Positions 31,468 through 40,955 of a stretch of 52,690 bases of DNA are shown here, one piece after another. The position numbers were made by a program, and so were the translations under genes. The stretch covers positions 1 to 52,690 of the forward strand of contig JAWXCM010000410.1 of assembly GCA_034408745.1 (NCBI GenBank), read 5' to 3'. The stretch is from JAWXCM01 sp034408745. GTDB taxonomy: Bacteria > Acidobacteriota > Terriglobia > Bryobacterales > Bryobacteraceae. The number at the start of each line of letters is the position of its first letter. Position 1 is the stretch's first letter. The notes beneath the pieces are model-generated. The model had not been told where the DNA came from and made no database searches. It worked only from the letters and a program-made list of their open reading frames with translations.

Positions 31468-32616
31468 ATGGACAACCAAAACAGCCGCCGCGATTTCGTG
31501 AAGAAATACGCAGGCACGGGGCTGATGATTCTCAGCCCGCAAATCGTACGCGGATCGCAGAATAATTCGGCTCTTACGGTGGGACTGCTCGGCGCCGGCC
31601 GCCGCGGTACCGCGATTTCCGGCATTTTCGCGAAGAATGAGTTCGCCCGCATCGCCGCGCTCTGCGACATTTATCAGGATCAGATCGACGCCGCTTCGAA
31701 GATCTTCTCTGGCGCGAAGACCTTCACGAACTACAAGGACCTGCTGGCGTCCGACGTGGACGCGGTCTACATTGCTACTCCGCCATTCCTGCATCCGGAG
31801 CACTTCGAAGCCGCTGTCGCCTCACGCAAGCACATCTTCTGCGAAAAGCCGGCGGGCGTCGACGTTGCCGGCTGTAAGCGCGTGATCGCGGCGGCCCGCA
31901 AGGCTGACAAAACGAAGCGAATTTCCTTCGACTACCAGCAGCGGTACGGCGTCGACTACAACACCGCTTATGACATGGTGAAGGCCGGCAAGATCGGCAA
32001 GGTCGCCATGATCCGCTCCGCCTGGATCAGCGGCGGACTCCCGCTGCGCACCGGCCACGCGGCCAACGAAGAGAAGATCCGCAACTGGCTGTATTACCCC
32101 GAATATTCGGGCGACATCATTGTGGAGCAGAACTGCCACAACATCGACGTCGTCAACTGGTTCCAGGGGACGCACCCCGTGAAGGCCTGCGGCTATGGCA
32201 ATCGCGCGATCCGCAAGACTCCCGGGAACATCATGGACAGCCTCGGCGTGACGTTTGAGTTCGCGGACGGCACTGTGTACAGCCACACCGGAGGACAGTT
32301 TGACATCCGCCTGTTTGAGGACGTCTCGGAGACGTTCATCGGCGAGAAGGGCACCATCCGCACCAGCAGACAGGGCTATCAGTATTACTCGAAGCCGCGC
32401 GTGGCGCCGGAAACGGTGCAGTCGCCGAGCTCAAAGGGCGACATCACCAAGGACGCAGTGGACAAGTTCATCGCAGGCGCACGGACCGGTCAGATTGAAA
32501 ACGCCGCGTTTTGGGCGGTGGAAAGCTCGCTGACGGCGATCATGGCCCGTGAGTCGATCAAAAGCGGCAAGCCGATGACCTGGGAAGATTTGAAGGCTGG
32601 CAATATCTCCGCCTGA
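31468..32616 (+). CDS. Exported Gfo/Idh/MocA-family oxidoreductase
   Basis: Leader MDNQNSRRDFVKKYAGTGLM has the twin arginine. The Rossmann motif LTVGLLGAGRRGTAISG, DVDAVYIATPPFLHPEHFEA, HIFCEKPAGVDVAGC (catalytic Lys in EKP) and SGDIIVEQNCHNIDVVNWFQ (substrate-side His) are all present in 382 residues. It is probably a periplasmic sugar or inositol-like dehydrogenase. It is monocistronic between the lipoprotein gene and the kinase gene, each with its own promoter candidate. Confidence 0.87.
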   Translation: MDNQNSRRDFVKKYAGTGLMILSPQIVRGSQNNSALTVGLLGAGRRGTAISGIFAKNEFARIAALCDIYQDQIDAASKIFSGAKTFTNYKDLLASDVDAVYIATPPFLHPEHFEAAVASRKHIFCEKPAGVDVAGCKRVIAAARKADKTKRISFDYQQRYGVDYNTAYDMVKAGKIGKVAMIRSAWISGGLPLRTGHAANEEKIRNWLYYPEYSGDIIVEQNCHNIDVVNWFQGTHPVKACGYGNRAIRKTPGNIMDSLGVTFEFADGTVYSHTGGQFDIRLFEDVSETFIGEKGTIRTSRQGYQYYSKPRVAPETVQSPSSKGDITKDAVDKFIAGARTGQIENAAFWAVESSLTAIMARESIKSGKPMTWEDLKAGNISA

Positions 32617-32642
32617 TTTTTCTGATCGCTGCGTGATAACGT

Positions 32643-32648
32643 TGTAAT
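32643..32648 (+). promoter_or_regulatory. Putative -10 element of the Ser/Thr kinase gene
   Basis: TGTAAT ends 9 nt before the ATG at 32658; no Shine-Dalgarno is present in between. Confidence 0.35.
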
Positions 32649-32657
32649 CTCCGCTCC

Positions 32658-35297
32658 ATGATCGGTCAAACCGTATCGCACTACCGCATAACCGAAAAAA
32701 TCGGAGGCGGGGGAATGGGTGTGGTCTATCGCGCAGAAGACACACGTCTTGGCCGGCAGGTCGCGCTTAAGTTTCTGCCGGAAGACATTGCCGGCGACCC
32801 GCTTGCACTGGATCGTTTTCGACGCGAGGCCCGGGCGGCTTCGGCGATCAACCACCCGCATATCTGCACCGTGTACGACATCGGCGAGGATGAAGCCGGA
32901 AGGCCCTTCCTCGCCATGGAGTACCTGGAAGGCGAAACGCTGAAACCTCGCATTGAGGAACGGCGCATGTCGTTTGCCGCGATGCTGGAGTGGTCGGTGC
33001 AGATCGCCGACGCGCTGGATGCGGCGCACGCCAAAGGCATTGTCCACCGCGACATCAAACCGGCGAACCTGTTTATTACCACCCGTCAGCAGGCGAAGGT
33101 GCTCGACTTCGGCCTTGCCAAACTGGCTTCGGAGCGTGCTCGGGTGGGCCCGTCGGATAACACGGCCACCTTTTCCGTTGGATTCGAAACTACGCCCGGC
33201 ATGACGATGGGGACCATCTGCTACATGTCTCCGGAGCAGGCCTCTGGCGACGAACTCGACGTGCGCACGGATATCTTCAGCTTTGGCGTGGTGCTCTACC
33301 AGATGGCGACGGGCAGGCTCCCGTTTGAGGGTCGGACCAGCGCGCTCGTGTTCAACGCGATTCTCTCGCAGAATCCGGACCCACCCTCATTCCTCAATCA
33401 CGAGCTTCCCGCTGAGTTCGACCGCATCGTCATGCGGGCGCTGGAGAAGGACCGGGCGCTGCGCTACCAGTCGGCAGCCGACCTTCTTGCCGACCTGCGC
33501 CGCCTCCAGCGCGACACGACGATGACCAACGCTTCTTCGGCGGTTGGGCGCCGTCCAGTGCGGGCGTCCGTCAACAGGCTCTGGATGTATGGCTTGCCGG
33601 CGCTGCTGATCGCGCTGGTTGCAATTGGGTTCGTTTTGTACCGGCCGCGGCGCCTGGCTCCGCCTCCGAAAGATACGGAACTTCGACGGATCACCGCGAA
33701 CCCGTCCGACCGGCCGGTGTCCGGGGCGTTTATCTCGCCTGATGGGCAGTACATCGCGTACTCGGATCCAGCGGGTATTCACCTGTACACTCTCCAGTCC
33801 AGCCAGAACCGGCTGCTGGCAAACACCGCGGGAATGACGGTCTGGGGCTGGGCTCCGGGCAGCGGGAAGATGCTGGCCATGCGCCAGGAGATCGGCGGTT
33901 TTCCCGAGCAGTATTCCATTGACGTGCTGGGCGGAGTACAGATCGACCGGACGCTGAACTGGGGATTGCCGGCGCCGCAGGGGACTCGTCAACTGGTCTG
34001 GCGCGACCGGGGTGAAATGTTTGTCGAGGATCCGTCGAAAGGGTCCTCCCGTCCGCTGATGCCGGGCGAGCGTGGTGGGCGCAGACCGCAGCGGCCGGTG
34101 TGGTCGCCGGACGGCAGTCGAATCGCGTTCGTCCGCGAGTCGGGCTCAGGGCCGGAACGGCGCCCGGGACCAGGCGAGGCGTGGCTGGTGTGGCAGGATG
34201 CCGAGACTGGCCGCAACGTCGACGCTGTCGGTCCGCTTGAGGGACCTGTGGGGTCGATCGGCTGGGCAGGGTCGGACAGGCTGCTGTTCACGGTTCAGGA
34301 CATCCCTGGCCGCGATAACCGTGCAGGGGTTTATGTAGCGAAACTGGACACCGACGGGATCAGTAAGGAACCGCCTGTGCTGCTGGCGAAATCGGATGGG
34401 TTCAGCTACGGGGCGCTCAGCATCTCCGCCGACGGGCGCAAAGCGGCGCTGATTCGGTCGACGCTGCAGATGGATGTCTACATCGGTGAAATCGGCGCAA
34501 AGGGCATGCTGAAGGGCGAGCCGCGCCGGTTCACTCTTGACGACCGCAATGACCGGCCGACCGACTGGACCGCCGACAGTAAGTACGTTCTGTTCTCATC
34601 CGACCGTAATGGGAACAGCCAGATTTTCCGGCAGGCGGTGGATTCGGACAACGCCGAACTGATCCCCGGGGGGCCGGAACGGCAGTCTTCGCCGAAGCTC
34701 TCGCCAGACGGCCTGTCGATTCTTTTCACGACGTTTGCCGATAAGCCGGACTCTCCTCCCCGCATCATGTCGGTACCGCTGGCAGGTGGTACGCCGCGGC
34801 AGGTGGCCGAAGCGCCGGGCTATCAACATGTCCGGTGTTCGCGGTTCGGATGTCTGCTGGAGCAGGCTGAGGGACCGGAGCGCATCCTGTTTCAACTGGA
34901 CCCGGTGAAGGGGAAGGGACGGGAGATTCTGCGTCGTTCCCGCGGCGGAGGCGACGTCACCATCTCGCCTATAGGCCGGGAGATGGCGTACTTCGACGCT
35001 GGCAAGATTCACATTCTCGACCTGGACGGCCGCAAGCTCCGGGACATTGAAGTGAAGGGCGTGCGCATGCTCAATGCGCTCGACTGGGCGGTGGACGGCA
35101 AAGGCTTCTACTCGGGAGCGGAGATCGTATCGGCTGGAGCGGCGCTGGTTTACATCGACCTGTCCGGCCAGTCCACTGTCGTCTGGAAGCAGAGTGGTCC
35201 CCGCCAGATCTGGGGCGTGCCATCCCCCGACGGGAAATACCTCGCCATACAGGGCGCCACGCGCGACAGCAACGTATGGCTCATGGAGAACTTTTAG
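32658..35297 (+). CDS. PknB-type Ser/Thr kinase with C-terminal TolB/PD40 propeller
   Basis: The kinase domain covers residues about 8-280: glycine loop EKIGGGGMGVVYRAED, lysine in QVALKFLPED, catalytic loop GIVHRDIKPANLF, VLDFGLAKLAS, and CYMSPEQASGDELDVRTDIF with the substrate-binding APE replaced by SPE. One membrane helix follows (LPALLIALVAIGFVLY, about residue 312). Then come about 550 residues of TolB/WD40-like strands (GAFISPDGQYIAYSDP, VWSPDGSRIAFVRESG, LSISADGRKAALIRS). The kinase is cytosolic and the propeller extracytoplasmic. This architecture is expanded in Solibacter-like Acidobacteria; signals are unknown. Confidence 0.93.
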   Translation: MIGQTVSHYRITEKIGGGGMGVVYRAEDTRLGRQVALKFLPEDIAGDPLALDRFRREARAASAINHPHICTVYDIGEDEAGRPFLAMEYLEGETLKPRIEERRMSFAAMLEWSVQIADALDAAHAKGIVHRDIKPANLFITTRQQAKVLDFGLAKLASERARVGPSDNTATFSVGFETTPGMTMGTICYMSPEQASGDELDVRTDIFSFGVVLYQMATGRLPFEGRTSALVFNAILSQNPDPPSFLNHELPAEFDRIVMRALEKDRALRYQSAADLLADLRRLQRDTTMTNASSAVGRRPVRASVNRLWMYGLPALLIALVAIGFVLYRPRRLAPPPKDTELRRITANPSDRPVSGAFISPDGQYIAYSDPAGIHLYTLQSSQNRLLANTAGMTVWGWAPGSGKMLAMRQEIGGFPEQYSIDVLGGVQIDRTLNWGLPAPQGTRQLVWRDRGEMFVEDPSKGSSRPLMPGERGGRRPQRPVWSPDGSRIAFVRESGSGPERRPGPGEAWLVWQDAETGRNVDAVGPLEGPVGSIGWAGSDRLLFTVQDIPGRDNRAGVYVAKLDTDGISKEPPVLLAKSDGFSYGALSISADGRKAALIRSTLQMDVYIGEIGAKGMLKGEPRRFTLDDRNDRPTDWTADSKYVLFSSDRNGNSQIFRQAVDSDNAELIPGGPERQSSPKLSPDGLSILFTTFADKPDSPPRIMSVPLAGGTPRQVAEAPGYQHVRCSRFGCLLEQAEGPERILFQLDPVKGKGREILRRSRGGGDVTISPIGREMAYFDAGKIHILDLDGRKLRDIEVKGVRMLNALDWAVDGKGFYSGAEIVSAGAALVYIDLSGQSTVVWKQSGPRQIWGVPSPDGKYLAIQGATRDSNVWLMENF

Positions 35298-35301
35298 AAA
35301 A

Positions 35302-36177
35302 ATGCTGGAATCCTCGCTTCCCGGGCTGAAGCGCATTGGCCGCGGCAAGGTGCGCGATATCTACGAGGTCGGCAATGATTTGCTGATCGTCACCACGGAC
35401 CGAATCTCGGCCTTCGACTACATCCTGCCCGTTGCGATCCCGCGTAAGGGCGAGGTGCTGAACCGGATCTCGCTGTTCTGGTTTGAACGATTCCGCGCTC
35501 TGGTCCCGAATCATCTGATCACCGCCGATGTGGCGGCGTATCCAGAGGAACTGGCTTCGTTTCGCAGCGAACTGGCCGGGAGGTCCGTGCTGGTCCGTCG
35601 CGCCGACATGATTCCGGTGGAGTGCGTCGCGCGGGGCTATATCTCAGGATCGGGCTGGAAGGAATATCAGGCTGAAGGCACAATCTGCGGCATTGCGCTG
35701 CCTGCCGGCCTTAAGGAAAGCGACAAGCTGCCGGAACCGATTTTCACGCCGGCCACCAAAGCCGATTCCGGGCACGACGAGAATGTCTCGTTTGAATATG
35801 TGGCCTCGAAGATCGGGGTCGAACTCACCACGCGCCTGCGAGACCTGACGCTGGCCATCTACACCCAGGCGTCTGAGTACGCCGCCACTCGCGGCATCAT
35901 CATCGCCGACACTAAGTTTGAGTTCGGCTTTCTGGGTAGCGAACTGATTCTCGCGGACGAGGTGCTGACGCCCGATTCTTCGCGTTTCTGGCCGGCTGAC
36001 CAGTGGCGGCCGGGTGGTCCGCAGGCGTCGTACGACAAGCAGTTTGTGCGCGATTACCTGGAGAGCATTCGCTGGAACAAACAGCCGCCCGCTCCCGTAC
36101 TTCCCGACGATGTGGTGCGGAAGACCAGCGAGAAGTACACGGAGGCATACCGGTTACTGACCGGTACGGAGCTATGA
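35302..36177 (+). CDS. purC: Phosphoribosylaminoimidazole-succinocarboxamide synthase
   Basis: LPGLKRIGRGKVRDIYEVGN is the N-terminal ATP-binding start, and RISAFDYILPVAIPRKGEVL, ECVARGYISGSGWKEYQ and ILADEVLTPDSSRFWPA are diagnostic for SAICAR synthase. At 291 residues it is of the longer (yeast-like) type. It joins aspartate to CAIR in purine synthesis. The start chosen is the ATG at 35302, 4 bp after the kinase stop. The stop overlaps cvpA by 4 bases. No other pur genes are in the window. Confidence 0.95.
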   Translation: MLESSLPGLKRIGRGKVRDIYEVGNDLLIVTTDRISAFDYILPVAIPRKGEVLNRISLFWFERFRALVPNHLITADVAAYPEELASFRSELAGRSVLVRRADMIPVECVARGYISGSGWKEYQAEGTICGIALPAGLKESDKLPEPIFTPATKADSGHDENVSFEYVASKIGVELTTRLRDLTLAIYTQASEYAATRGIIIADTKFEFGFLGSELILADEVLTPDSSRFWPADQWRPGGPQASYDKQFVRDYLESIRWNKQPPAPVLPDDVVRKTSEKYTEAYRLLTGTEL

Positions 36178-36740
36178 ACTGGAACTGGGTCGACTGGATG
36201 ATCCTGATCATTCTGGCGGTTGGCGTAATCAACGGGCTACGCGACGGCCTGGTGCGCATGGTGTTTGGGTTTGGCGCGCTGATCGTGGGTTTCCTCGCCG
36301 CGTCGTGGCTGAACGGTCTGGTTGCCGGGTACCTGTCGGATTGGATCTCGAATCGTATGCTGGCGGTTTTCCTCGCCTATGCGTTGATCTTTTCGGCTGT
36401 CATGATTATGGGCGCGATTATCGCCGGGGTGATTGTGCGCATGTTCAAACTGGTTGGGCTCACGCCGGTGGACCGCATCATGGGCGCTGCGTTTGGCGGG
36501 GTTCGGGCGATGGTCGGCCTGATTATCGTGACGATGGTGGTGATGGCGTTCTTTCCCACGCAGCTTCCCGCGGCGGTGCGTCGATCCGAGTTTGCGCCGT
36601 ATGTGATCGGAGCCTCGCGAGTGCTTTCCGGCATGACTCCGTTTGAAATCCGCTCAGGCGTAGAGAAGGCGTACAATACTCTGCGCGACCAGATCGAGAA
36701 TCTGCGTTCCATGAAGCGCGTTCCCGCGCGTGAGGAGTAG
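36174..36740 (+). CDS. cvpA: CvpA-family membrane protein
   Basis: The 188 residues hold four membrane helices: WVDWMILIILAVGVINGLRD, FGFGALIVGFLAASWLNGL, LAVFLAYALIFSAVMIMGAI and MVGLIIVTMVVMAFFPTQL. LTPVDRIMGAAFGGVRAMVG is the conserved CvpA loop. CvpA is needed for colicin V export in E. coli and has a wider envelope role; the E. coli gene lies upstream of purF, so linkage with a pur gene is a familiar theme. The start overlaps purC (ATGA). Confidence 0.88.
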   Translation: MNWNWVDWMILIILAVGVINGLRDGLVRMVFGFGALIVGFLAASWLNGLVAGYLSDWISNRMLAVFLAYALIFSAVMIMGAIIAGVIVRMFKLVGLTPVDRIMGAAFGGVRAMVGLIIVTMVVMAFFPTQLPAAVRRSEFAPYVIGASRVLSGMTPFEIRSGVEKAYNTLRDQIENLRSMKRVPAREE

Positions 36741-38142
36741 GCGTCTTTTGCGACTTTGTATTTTTGCCCTTTGCTGCGGCGTAGTGGGCTTCGCTCAGGA
36801 TCATTCGGCAATGCTGAACCGGATGACCGGGGACGCGCCGAAGTACGCTGCGCTCTCGCGTCAGATTTGGGAGTTCGCCGAGACCGGCTTTCAGGAGCAG
36901 AAGAGCTCAGCCCTGCTGGTGAAGGAACTGAAGGCGGCCGGTTTCAAGGTGGAGACGGGCGTGGCGGGCATGCCGACCGCGTTTGTCGCCAGCATTGGTC
37001 AGGGCAAACCCGTGATCGCGATTCTGGGCGAATACGACGCTCTGCCCGGGCTGTCGCAACAGACGGTGCCGGAGAAAATGCCCGTGGTGGAGGGTGCCAA
37101 CGGCCATGGCTGCGGCCACAACCTGTTCGGCGTGGCGACGGTGCAGGCAGTCACCGAACTCAAGCGGCTGATGGAGGAGCGGAAGATTCCCGGCACGCTC
37201 CGGCTCTACGGCACTCCGGCGGAAGAGGGCGGAGGCGGCAAGATCCACATGATTCGCGCGGGCCTGTTCCAGGACGTGGACGCGGCGATTACCTGGCATC
37301 CGTGGGACGTCAACGCGGCGACGAATCAGAACTGGCTGGCGACGGTGGCGGGCCGGTTCAAGTTCACGGGGCGGGCGGCGCATGCGGCGGCGTCACCGGA
37401 GAACGGACGGTCGGCGCTGGACGGCGCGATGATCATGACGCATGCTCTGGACCTGATGCGCGAACATGTGCCGCAGGAAACGCGCATGCATTACATCTTC
37501 GAAAAAGCCGGCGCCGCGGTCAACATCGTTCCCGACAATACGGAACTGGTGATGATGGCGCGCCATCCGTCGAAGGAAGTGCTCGCCGGCATCTGGGAGC
37601 GGATTCTGAACTGTGCCCAGGCGGGCGCGCTCGCCACCGGGACGCAGGTGTCGTTTGAGGTGACGGGCAGCTATGCGAACATGATGTCGAATCGCACGCT
37701 CACCACGCTGGTCGACCGCATGATGCGCGTTGCCGGTGGCTACAAGTACACCCCGGACGAAGCCGCGTTCGCCGATGGCATACGCAAGACGCTGAGCGCG
37801 CCGGGCTCAGATGAGGGTCACGAGACCATTCTGCCGGTGATCGAAGGAATTTTCTCGGCGTCGACCGATGTCGGGGACGTCAGCTACGTGGTTCCCACGG
37901 TGCAGTTCCTGGCGGCCACGTGGGTACCGGGCACGTCTGCCCACACATGGCAGTCGACGGCTGCTTCGGGGATGTCGATTGGCCAGAAGGGAATGCTGGT
38001 GGCGGCGCGCACGCTGGCGCTGACCGGCCTGGCACTGTTCACGGAACCGCAGACGCTGCAGGCGGCGAAGGCCGAGTTCCGGAAGGCATCCGCGGGCAAA
38101 ACATACAACTCTCTGCACCCTAAAGAAGTTCGGATGCGCTAA
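36730..38142 (+). CDS. Exported M20-family amidohydrolase (AbgB-like)
   Basis: From the GTG at 36730 (11-bp overlap with cvpA) a signal peptide (LLRLCIFALCCGVVGFAQ) leads to the metal-dependent hydrolase core: ILGEYDALPGLSQQ (Asp ligand), GANGHGCGHNLFGVATVQ (His ligands), TLRLYGTPAEEGGGGKIHMI (catalytic Glu pair). A dimerisation domain with GRAAHAAASPENGRSALDGA follows. The 470 residues match p-aminobenzoyl-glutamate hydrolase subunit B and related N-acyl-amino-acid hydrolases. The substrate is not predictable. Confidence 0.88.
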   Translation: MRSRRLLRLCIFALCCGVVGFAQDHSAMLNRMTGDAPKYAALSRQIWEFAETGFQEQKSSALLVKELKAAGFKVETGVAGMPTAFVASIGQGKPVIAILGEYDALPGLSQQTVPEKMPVVEGANGHGCGHNLFGVATVQAVTELKRLMEERKIPGTLRLYGTPAEEGGGGKIHMIRAGLFQDVDAAITWHPWDVNAATNQNWLATVAGRFKFTGRAAHAAASPENGRSALDGAMIMTHALDLMREHVPQETRMHYIFEKAGAAVNIVPDNTELVMMARHPSKEVLAGIWERILNCAQAGALATGTQVSFEVTGSYANMMSNRTLTTLVDRMMRVAGGYKYTPDEAAFADGIRKTLSAPGSDEGHETILPVIEGIFSASTDVGDVSYVVPTVQFLAATWVPGTSAHTWQSTAASGMSIGQKGMLVAARTLALTGLALFTEPQTLQAAKAEFRKASAGKTYNSLHPKEVRMR

Positions 38143-38199
38143 CCGGTTTCGGACGGCGTCGTCCCACTATTGAACATTTGGCTGCCTGCGGAAGCGTTG

Positions 38200-38250
38200 C
38201 AGTTGGCACCCAGCCCAACTGGCAGTGGTGGCTATCGGTGTGCCTACACT
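38200..38250 (+). promoter_or_regulatory. Dyad and -10 candidate upstream of the two-component operon
   Basis: CAGTTGG (38200-38206) and CCAACTG (38215-38221) form a 7-bp inverted repeat with an 8-nt spacer. TACACT (38245-38250) ends 6 nt before a TTG and 9 nt before the GTG used as start. The dyad could be an operator or activator site; the gap 38143-38259 has no gene. Confidence 0.35.
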
Positions 38251-38259
38251 GGTCCATTG

Positions 38260-39615
38260 GTGGACAGACAACGAATTCTGATTGCGGACGATCAGGCGGA
38301 CGTCCTCGAGGCGCTTCGCTTCTTGTTGAAGGGCGAAGGCTTTCTCACGGAAGCGGTGACGTCGCCCGGCGCTGTGCTGAACGCGCTGCAGGTCAAAGAC
38401 TACGACGCTTTGATCATGGACCTCAACTACACACGCGACACCACGTCGGGGCAGGAGGGGCTGGATCTGCTGGCGCAGATTCAACGAGTAGACCCGACGG
38501 TTCCGGTAATCGTGATGACGGCGTGGGGGAGTGTCGAACTGGCGGTGGAGGCGATGCGGCGGGGGGCTCGCGACTTCATTCAGAAGCCGTGGGAAAACGC
38601 GCGTCTGCTGGCCATCGTCAAGACACAGATCGCGCTTTCGGAGGCGCTGCGCAAGGGGCAGAGGCTGGAGGCGGAGAACCGGCTGCTGCGTGCCGAGGGC
38701 AAGCCGCTGATGATCGCCGAGGCCGCGTCGATGCAGCCCGTTCTGCAACTGATCTCCCGGGTGGGTCCTTCCGACGCGAACGTGCTGGTAACCGGCGAGC
38801 CCGGGACTGGTAAAGAAGTTGTGGCCCGTACGCTGCATGCTGTGTCGGAAAGGGCGTCGAAGGCGCTGGTCACGGTGAACGCCGGCGGGCTCGCTGAGGG
38901 CGTCTTTGAGAGTGAGCTGTTCGGGCATGTGAAGGGAGCGTTTACCGACGCCAAGATGGACCGTGTCGGGCGTTTTGAGTTAGCCGATGGCGGCACTCTC
39001 TTTCTGGACGAGATCGCCAACGTTCCACACAACCTGCAGGCCAAACTTCTGCGGGTGCTGGAGATGGGCGAGATGGAACGCGTCGGTTCGTCGAAAACGA
39101 AGCGCGTAAATGTGCGGGTGATATCGGCGACGAATGCGAATCTGGGCGAAGAGATCGGTAGCGGACGTTTCCGTGAGGATCTGTTATTCCGGCTGAATAC
39201 CATCGAAATTCATATTCCACCTTTGCGGGACCGCAAGGAGGATATTCCGTTGCTGGCATCGCATTTCCTCTCGGTGTATGCGCAGCGATATCGGAAGAGG
39301 CTGAACGGCTTCGATGCGGGCGCCATGCAGGCTCTGATGGAGAATCCGTGGCAGGGCAATGTGCGCGAGTTGAACCACGTGGTGGAGCGCGCGGTGTTGA
39401 TGGCTTCAGACGCGATGGTGCGGTTGTCCGATCTGGCACTGCGGTCGGCGAGCAGCGGGCCGACGAAGCTGGAGGACATGAGCCTCGAAGACGTGGAAGC
39501 GTTCCTGATTAAAAAGGCACTGGCCCGGTACGACGGCAACGTGAGCCATGCGGCGAGCGCGCTGGGGTTGAGCCGCAGTGCTTTGTACCGTCGGCTGCAG
39601 CGCTATAACTTGTGA
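38260..39615 (+). CDS. NtrC-family sigma-54-dependent response regulator
   Basis: The GTG at 38260 gives MDRQRILIADDQADVLEALR; receiver Asp54 is in ALIMDLNYTRD and the conserved Lys in ARDFIQKPWENARL. The AAA+ domain has Walker A VTGEPGTGKEVVA, Walker B GGTLFLDEIANVP and the sensor region NPWQGNVRELNHVVERAV. The C-terminal HTH is SHAASALGLSRSALYRRLQR. The sigma-54 contact loop reads GAFTDA instead of GAFTGA. At 451 residues it is complete. It overlaps the kinase gene by 4 bases and would act on enhancer-like sites. Confidence 0.9.
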   Translation: MDRQRILIADDQADVLEALRFLLKGEGFLTEAVTSPGAVLNALQVKDYDALIMDLNYTRDTTSGQEGLDLLAQIQRVDPTVPVIVMTAWGSVELAVEAMRRGARDFIQKPWENARLLAIVKTQIALSEALRKGQRLEAENRLLRAEGKPLMIAEAASMQPVLQLISRVGPSDANVLVTGEPGTGKEVVARTLHAVSERASKALVTVNAGGLAEGVFESELFGHVKGAFTDAKMDRVGRFELADGGTLFLDEIANVPHNLQAKLLRVLEMGEMERVGSSKTKRVNVRVISATNANLGEEIGSGRFREDLLFRLNTIEIHIPPLRDRKEDIPLLASHFLSVYAQRYRKRLNGFDAGAMQALMENPWQGNVRELNHVVERAVLMASDAMVRLSDLALRSASSGPTKLEDMSLEDVEAFLIKKALARYDGNVSHAASALGLSRSALYRRLQRYNL

Positions 39616-40937
39616 AGCGGATCCGGCATTACGTGACACACGAATTGCGCGTGCAAATGCTCGCGCTGGCCGCGGGTGCGCCCGCGGTGATCGCGTGCTT
39701 CGCGATGATGTACGTGGAAGGCTACCCGGCCAAAGTGCAGTGGACTGTCGGCATTCTGGTGCTCGGGGTGTGGGGCGCCTGCGTGATGGCGGTCGGTGAG
39801 CGCGTGGCTTCGCCGCTGCGCACACTCGCGAATCTGCTGGAGGCGATGCGCGAAGGGGATTACTCGATTCGTGCGCGCGGGGCTCGCGGGGACGATGCGC
39901 TGGGCGAGGTGATGCAGCAGGTGAACGCGATGGGCGCGACGCTTCGTATGCAGCGCCTGGGCGCGCTGGAAGCGACTACTCTGCTTCGCAAGGTGATTGA
40001 AGAAATCGATGTCGCGATATTCGCATTTGATTCCGAGTCGAAATTACGGCTGATTAATCCTTCGGGAGAGCGGCTGGTGGGCCAGGCTTCGGAGCGAATT
40101 ATGGGGTTGCCGGCCTCCGATATTGGGCTCGACGAATTTCTGGACGGCGAGGGCGAGCGGACGTTGCAGCGCGCTTTCGCGGGCGGCAACGGGCGTTGGG
40201 GAATTTCTCGGTCGACGTTTCGCGAGGGCGGGCTGCCGCATAGTCTGCTGGTGATTACCGATCTCACCCGGCCGTTGCGCGAAGAAGAATTGCTGGCGTG
40301 GCAGCGACTGGTTCGGGTGCTGGGCCATGAGCTGAATAATTCACTGACGCCGATCCGGTCGATTGCCGAGAGTCTCGGCAGTATTCTGCGCCGTCAGCCG
40401 AGGGCGGAAGACTGGGAAGAAGATATGCTGCACGGGCTCGGGATTATCGGGTCGCGCAGCGAGAGCCTGAGCCGGTTTCTCGGGGCATATGCGCGGCTGG
40501 CGAAGCTGCCTCGTCCGAAGCTGGATCCGGTGGATGTCGGTGCGTGGGTGCACCGCGTGTCGATGCTGGAGCCGAGGCTTCGGCCGTTGCTGGACGAGGG
40601 CCCCCCGGCTGTGATTCAGGCAGACGCGGACCAGCTGGAACAGGTGCTGATCAACCTGGTACGTAATGCGGTGGATGCGTCGCTGGAGACCGGTGGCCGC
40701 GTGTTTGTCGGCTGGCAGCGGGTGGGCAGTGCCGTTCAGGTGTATGTGCGCGACGAGGGGCACGGCCTGTCGAACACCGCGAATTTGTTTGTGCCATTCT
40801 TTACGACGAAGCCAGGGGGCTCGGGCATTGGTCTGGTGCTGAGCCGGCAGATTGCGGAAGCACACGGCGGGTCATTGTCGCTTAGGAATCGGGCGGATCG
40901 TCCAGGCTGCGAGGCGATCATTACACTGCCGGCATAA
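39612..40937 (+). CDS. NtrY-like sensor histidine kinase
   Basis: The GTG start overlaps the regulator stop (GTGA). Two N-terminal membrane helices are followed by a HAMP-like segment (RVASPLRTLANLLEAMREGD), a PAS domain (LLRKVIEEIDVAIFAFDSES, then RLINPSGERLVGQ) and the DHp helix with phospho-His near residue 239 (VLGHELNNSLTPIRSIAESL). The ATPase follows (ADADQLEQVLINLVRNAVDA; DEGHGLSNTANLFVPFFTTK; GSGIGLVLSRQIAEAHGG). The 441-residue protein is the partner of the upstream NtrC-type regulator. Confidence 0.92.
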   Translation: MKRIRHYVTHELRVQMLALAAGAPAVIACFAMMYVEGYPAKVQWTVGILVLGVWGACVMAVGERVASPLRTLANLLEAMREGDYSIRARGARGDDALGEVMQQVNAMGATLRMQRLGALEATTLLRKVIEEIDVAIFAFDSESKLRLINPSGERLVGQASERIMGLPASDIGLDEFLDGEGERTLQRAFAGGNGRWGISRSTFREGGLPHSLLVITDLTRPLREEELLAWQRLVRVLGHELNNSLTPIRSIAESLGSILRRQPRAEDWEEDMLHGLGIIGSRSESLSRFLGAYARLAKLPRPKLDPVDVGAWVHRVSMLEPRLRPLLDEGPPAVIQADADQLEQVLINLVRNAVDASLETGGRVFVGWQRVGSAVQVYVRDEGHGLSNTANLFVPFFTTKPGGSGIGLVLSRQIAEAHGGSLSLRNRADRPGCEAIITLPA

Positions 40938-40955
40938 CGCGCTCCGGCTGTTTCC

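Noticed and set aside
36756..37658. Long alternative frame within the M20 amidohydrolase gene
   Set aside because: It is a shadow frame rich in Gly/Arg/Asp; the overlapping frame carries clear M20 metal-site motifs.
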